Origin: Clostridium sp. UBA2485
GTDB lineage: Bacteria; Bacillota; Clostridia; Clostridiales; Clostridiaceae
Assembly (NCBI RefSeq): GCF_002341865.1
Contig: NZ_DDOV01000048.1
Location: 1 to 17,566 of the forward strand
Direction of reading: 5' to 3'
DNA length: 17,566 nucleotides
Made by a program: the position numbers and the translations under genes. Of this stretch, positions 14,119 to 17,566 are shown piece by piece (the first letter of the stretch is position 1; every line of letters starts with the position of its first letter). The notes below the pieces were generated by a model. The model was not told the DNA's origin, did not search any database, and saw nothing but the letters and a program-made list of their open reading frames with translations.

Positions 14119-15504
14119 ATGTCATTTTTACAAATAAAAGAAAAATTTCTTAGTAGATTTGAGGACAAGATAAGTAAAGAAGTTATTTACATAGCTTGGC
14201 CTATACTACTAGAATTATTATTGGGGTCATTATTTTCTATGTTAGACATGATGATGCTTGGACAATTACCGAAGGCAGAATCAGCAGCTTCGGTGGCCTC
14301 GGTGGGAGTAACCAATCAACCATTATTTTTAGGATTGGCAGTATTACAGGCATTAAATGTAGGTGGTACTGCTATGGTAGCAAGATATATAGGACAGAAA
14401 AAAGTAGAAAAAGTAGGCAGTACAGTTAAGCATATTATACTTATCAATATGTTTATAGTATTGCCAATAGTTATATGGGCGCAGATAAATGCTAGAAGTA
14501 TAATGAGTTTTATGGGTGCAGAACAGCAAACTATAGATATTGGAATAAATTATTTTAGAGTCATAATGTATGGATTTATATTTCAAGGCTTTAACTCCTC
14601 ATTATTTGCTGTGTTAAGAGGTGTAGGAGATACTAAAGTACCAATGAAAATAAATATAAAAGTAAATGGATTTAATGTTTTAGGAAATGCATTATTAATT
14701 TATGGATTATTCTTTTTCCCACGAATGGGGGTCACTGGGGCAGGAGTATCTACTTTACTATCTCATGTAATAGCTTCAATCATGCTTATTTCTTATTTCT
14801 TAAAAGGAAAAACAAAAATAAAGATAAATTTTAAAGAAAAGTTTGCTTTTGATAAGAATATTGTTTTAAATTTTATAAGAATAGGTGTTCCATCTTCATT
14901 AGAACAATTAAGTTTAAGACTAGGTATGCTTTTATATGTAAAAATTGTAGCATCTCTAGGGACAGTGGTTTATGCATCACATCAAATTTGTATTAATATT
15001 TTGGGACTTTCTTTTACAACTGGACAAGCATTTTCAATTGCAGCATCATCTCTCACAGGGAGAACTTTAGGAGAGGGCGAACCTAAAAGAGCAGAGGAAT
15101 ATGTCCACAGATGTAGGCAGTTAGGGTCTATATTAGCCTCCTTAATTGCATTAGGATTTTTCTTTTTCGGAAAACAAATTTTATCTCTTTACACAACAGA
15201 TAATGACATTATAAATTCGGCATCAATAGTACTTAAAATTGTAGCTATAATTCAACCTTTTCAGTCTTCAGCATTTATTTTAGCAGGAGCATTAAGAGGT
15301 GCAGGGGATACTGTTTTTCCACTTATATCAACGGCAATTGGCATTATGGGAGTAAGAGTTGTTTTTGCCTACATATTTGTGAACTTTTTTAATTTAGCCC
15401 TACCAGGAGCATGGATTGCCATGCTTTTAGATCAAATTTTTAGATGGATATTGATATACTTAAGATTTAAATCTGGAAAATGGAAAACTATTAAGTTAAG
15501 ATAA
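14119..15504 (+). CDS. MATE family efflux transporter
   Basis: This 461-residue, 12-helix inner-membrane protein is the size of MATE exporters, which expel cationic drugs or metabolites using a sodium or proton gradient. The two-fold family symmetry is easy to see: each half starts with a P-x-x-L/E-x-L segment (IAWPILLELLLGSLFSMLDM at 25-44; IGVPSSLEQLSLRLGMLLYV at 255-274), and each half carries an RGxGDT loop after its sixth helix pair (RGVGDT 167-172; RGAGDT 393-398). GGTAMVARYIGQ at 82-93 and SSLTGRTLGEGEPKRAEEY at 310-328 are the matching loops of the two halves. GGAGGGG (14108-14114) supports ATG 14119. The next gene, a sensor kinase, starts 53 bases after the stop with no terminator between, so they may share a transcript. 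The subfamily and substrate are not determined. Confidence 0.93.
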   Translation: MSFLQIKEKFLSRFEDKISKEVIYIAWPILLELLLGSLFSMLDMMMLGQLPKAESAASVASVGVTNQPLFLGLAVLQALNVGGTAMVARYIGQKKVEKVGSTVKHIILINMFIVLPIVIWAQINARSIMSFMGAEQQTIDIGINYFRVIMYGFIFQGFNSSLFAVLRGVGDTKVPMKINIKVNGFNVLGNALLIYGLFFFPRMGVTGAGVSTLLSHVIASIMLISYFLKGKTKIKINFKEKFAFDKNIVLNFIRIGVPSSLEQLSLRLGMLLYVKIVASLGTVVYASHQICINILGLSFTTGQAFSIAASSLTGRTLGEGEPKRAEEYVHRCRQLGSILASLIALGFFFFGKQILSLYTTDNDIINSASIVLKIVAIIQPFQSSAFILAGALRGAGDTVFPLISTAIGIMGVRVVFAYIFVNFFNLALPGAWIAMLLDQIFRWILIYLRFKSGKWKTIKLR

Positions 15505-15557
15505 TTTTAATTAAATAGATCTATAGACAAATTTTAAAAAATTTTTAGGAGAAAGTT

Positions 15558-17507
15558 ATGAAAAATAAGAAAATAAAAGCTTTGAATTTAACAATGATTT
15601 TTATTATTTGGAGCTTAATTTTCAATGCAAAAGTACAAATTGTAAAAGCAGATAGTAGAAAAGAAATACTTATAATAAATTCTTATGATATTAATCAAAC
15701 TTGGGAAAGGAATATTGAAGATGGTTTTAGAAGCACCATTAATCCAAATATCCAAGTAAGTTATACAAATGAATATTTAAATGCTAAAAGAGGAAATGAT
15801 GAATATTATAAGGAACTTAGTGATATTTATAAAATTAAATATAAAAACAAAAGTTTTGATTTAATATTAGTTATTAATGATGAAGCATTTAAATTTGTAA
15901 AAAAATATCACAGTGATATATTTAATAATGCTCCTGTAGTATTTATAGGGATAAGCGAAAGAAATAATTTAAATGAAGAAGAAAAAAAACATTTTACCGG
16001 ATTCTATGAAGCTTCTAACGATAAAGAAAATCTCGATACTATTTTAAAGCTTCATCCAAAAGCAGAAAAAATAAATATTATCTTAGACAACACCTCATAT
16101 TCTTATAGTGTAAGAAAAAATTTAAAATCCATTAGACCTTATTATAAATCTATTCAGTTTAATTTTATTCAACATATGTATATTGAAGATGTAGCAAAAG
16201 ATATGTATAAAAATGGAGAAAATCAAGTAAATATAATTTCAGGCACATTTTTAAACAGAGAAAATAGAACTTCAACTCCAGAACAAACCATAGATTACCT
16301 AAAAAAATATAATAAAGGTCCTTTTTATTCTCCATCTCAAGATTATTTAGGCTATGGTATAGTTGGAGGAGCTATAGATATAGGGCAGCAACATGGTGAA
16401 GCTATAGGGGAAGTTGCAAATCAAATATTAGAAGGAAAAAAAGTGTCTGATATATCTATAACTAATGAACACATTGATGCTTTTGTTTTTGATTTTCATA
16501 TGTTAGTTAAAGAAGATATACCTTTAGGAAAAATTCCTGAAAATTGTATCATAATAAATAAAAGTAAACATGATTCCATTTTATCTCAAAAACAAAAGCG
16601 ATTTTATTTTGGACTGATACTTCTTATAGTATTTGCATTGATTGTAGCAGGGATATATTATGTCTATTTAGTAGCGAAGGCAAAAAAAGAGAGAAAAATT
16701 TATGATGAAGCATTAAAATACGATAAGTTGAAAACAGAATTTTTTGCAAATATATCCCACGAACTTAGAACACCTTTAAATGTAATATTAAGCACTGTAA
16801 GTCTTATGGAGTTATATGTTGATAATAATAAAATAATTTTTGATAATGAAGATACCTATATTAAATTTTTTTACATAAAGCAAAACGCTCTAAGGCTTTT
16901 AAGATTGGTCAATAATATAATTGATATTACAAAAATTGATTCAGGATATTTTACATTGAACCTTCAAAATTGTAATGTAGTAGAAGTTGTAGAGGACATA
17001 GCATTATCAGTTGCAGACTATGTAGAAGGAAAAGAAATTGAATTAGTCTTTGATACTGATACAGAAGAAAAGATAATGGCAATTGATGAGGAAAAGATAG
17101 AAAGAATAGTGCTAAATCTCCTTTCTAATGCAATAAAGTTTACTGATAAAGGAGGAGAAATATTAGTAAGTTTAGAGGATTTAAACAGCAAGGTTAGAAT
17201 AACTGTTGCAGATAGTGGTATTGGAATACCTATAGATAAACAAAAAATAATTTTTGATAGATTTACACAAGTAGATAGTACTCTAACTAGAAAAAGAGAA
17301 GGTAGTGGTATAGGGTTATCACTTGTAAAGAGCCTAGTTGAGCTTCATGGCGGGAATATAACTTTAAAAAGTGAATTAAATAAGGGAAGTAGTTTTATTG
17401 TAGAGTTGCCAGTTAAATTATTGAATAATTATAACCAAGGCGCAAATGATATCAATGAAGATAAACATCAAAAAGTTAATTTAGAGTTTTCTGATATTTA
17501 TGATTAA
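15558..17507 (+). CDS. Sensor histidine kinase with extracytoplasmic ABC-substrate-binding-like domain
   Basis: This 649-residue membrane kinase has a signal/anchor at residues 8-30, then an outside domain (about 32-330) resembling ABC transporter substrate-binding proteins: KEILIINSYDINQTWERNIE at the start, DLILVINDEAFKFV (101-114), APVVFIGI (125-132) and a Gly-rich segment at 265-283 (GYGIVGGAIDIGQQHGEAI). One transmembrane helix (about 350-372) and a short helical link lead to the kinase core. The core has H-box FFANISHELRTPLNVI with phospho-acceptor His401, N-box NLLSNAIKFTD (Asn524), G1 ADSGIGI (551-557), F-box FDRFTQ (566-571) and G2 GSGIGLSL (582-589). All residues needed for autophosphorylation are present. 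A polar tail of about 30 residues follows. No response regulator is present in the 59 bases left in the window; it could lie beyond the edge. The ligand is unknown. TAGGAG upstream supports ATG 15558. Confidence 0.94.
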   Translation: MKNKKIKALNLTMIFIIWSLIFNAKVQIVKADSRKEILIINSYDINQTWERNIEDGFRSTINPNIQVSYTNEYLNAKRGNDEYYKELSDIYKIKYKNKSFDLILVINDEAFKFVKKYHSDIFNNAPVVFIGISERNNLNEEEKKHFTGFYEASNDKENLDTILKLHPKAEKINIILDNTSYSYSVRKNLKSIRPYYKSIQFNFIQHMYIEDVAKDMYKNGENQVNIISGTFLNRENRTSTPEQTIDYLKKYNKGPFYSPSQDYLGYGIVGGAIDIGQQHGEAIGEVANQILEGKKVSDISITNEHIDAFVFDFHMLVKEDIPLGKIPENCIIINKSKHDSILSQKQKRFYFGLILLIVFALIVAGIYYVYLVAKAKKERKIYDEALKYDKLKTEFFANISHELRTPLNVILSTVSLMELYVDNNKIIFDNEDTYIKFFYIKQNALRLLRLVNNIIDITKIDSGYFTLNLQNCNVVEVVEDIALSVADYVEGKEIELVFDTDTEEKIMAIDEEKIERIVLNLLSNAIKFTDKGGEILVSLEDLNSKVRITVADSGIGIPIDKQKIIFDRFTQVDSTLTRKREGSGIGLSLVKSLVELHGGNITLKSELNKGSSFIVELPVKLLNNYNQGANDINEDKHQKVNLEFSDIYD

Positions 17508-17566
17508 GTAATTAATTTAGTATTTGCAAAAATGAGAAAAATTAATGCTTTTTAGTATTATAATTA

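Noticed and set aside
13956..14153. 65-codon plus-strand open frame before the MATE gene
   Set aside because: It has no ribosome binding site, an odd composition and no recognisable motif, and it overlaps the well-supported MATE start in another frame.

Overview
The window looks like chromosome from a low-GC, spore-forming Firmicute, most likely Clostridium in the narrow sense. The evidence is very AT-rich DNA, A/T-ending codons, strong AGGAGG-type ribosome binding sites, a BclA-like collagen/exosporium protein, a clostridial-style chemoreceptor, and proteins rich in Lys, Ile and Asn. The species cannot be read from the sequence. No rRNA, tRNA, CRISPR array or intact mobile element was seen.

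Layout. 1-753: 3' part of a collagen-like surface glycoprotein gene, then a good terminator. 1047-1549: a frame-broken gene, possibly of the zinc-dependent phospholipase C type. 1687-3529: three short genes, a nucleotidyltransferase-fold protein, a secreted small protein, and a cyclase/kynurenine-formamidase-family protein with one metal-ligand position changed from His to Asp, closed by a terminator. 3559-4072: non-coding, with a second terminator that has no gene in front of it. 4073-6738: a tight three-gene operon of split transketolase N-half, split transketolase C-half and a protein that appears to carry two SCP2-like (lipid-binding) domains. Both transketolase halves keep cofactor-type residues but have lost several substrate and catalytic histidines, so this operon is the best candidate for an undescribed function. 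6739-8909: over 2 kb without an intact gene, reading like decayed coding DNA in shifting frames and containing an orphan terminator and a perfect 42-bp palindrome.

8910-10970: a dCache-type methyl-accepting chemotaxis protein. A bidirectional terminator separates it from a convergent 54-residue membrane protein gene (11132-11296, minus strand). 11448-11800: remnant of a carbamoyltransferase gene with in-frame stops and a frameshift. 11888-13923: an ABC exporter pair (NatA/NatB type) with its own promoter, a perfect inverted repeat at the expected transcription start, and a terminator. 14119-15504: a MATE-family efflux protein. 15558-17507: a sensor histidine kinase with an extracytoplasmic ABC-substrate-binding-like sensor; no response regulator is in the window.

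The right half is thus mostly signal sensing and membrane export. The left half mixes spore-surface and metabolic accessory genes with at least two clear or probable broken genes, as expected of an accessory region that is losing genes.
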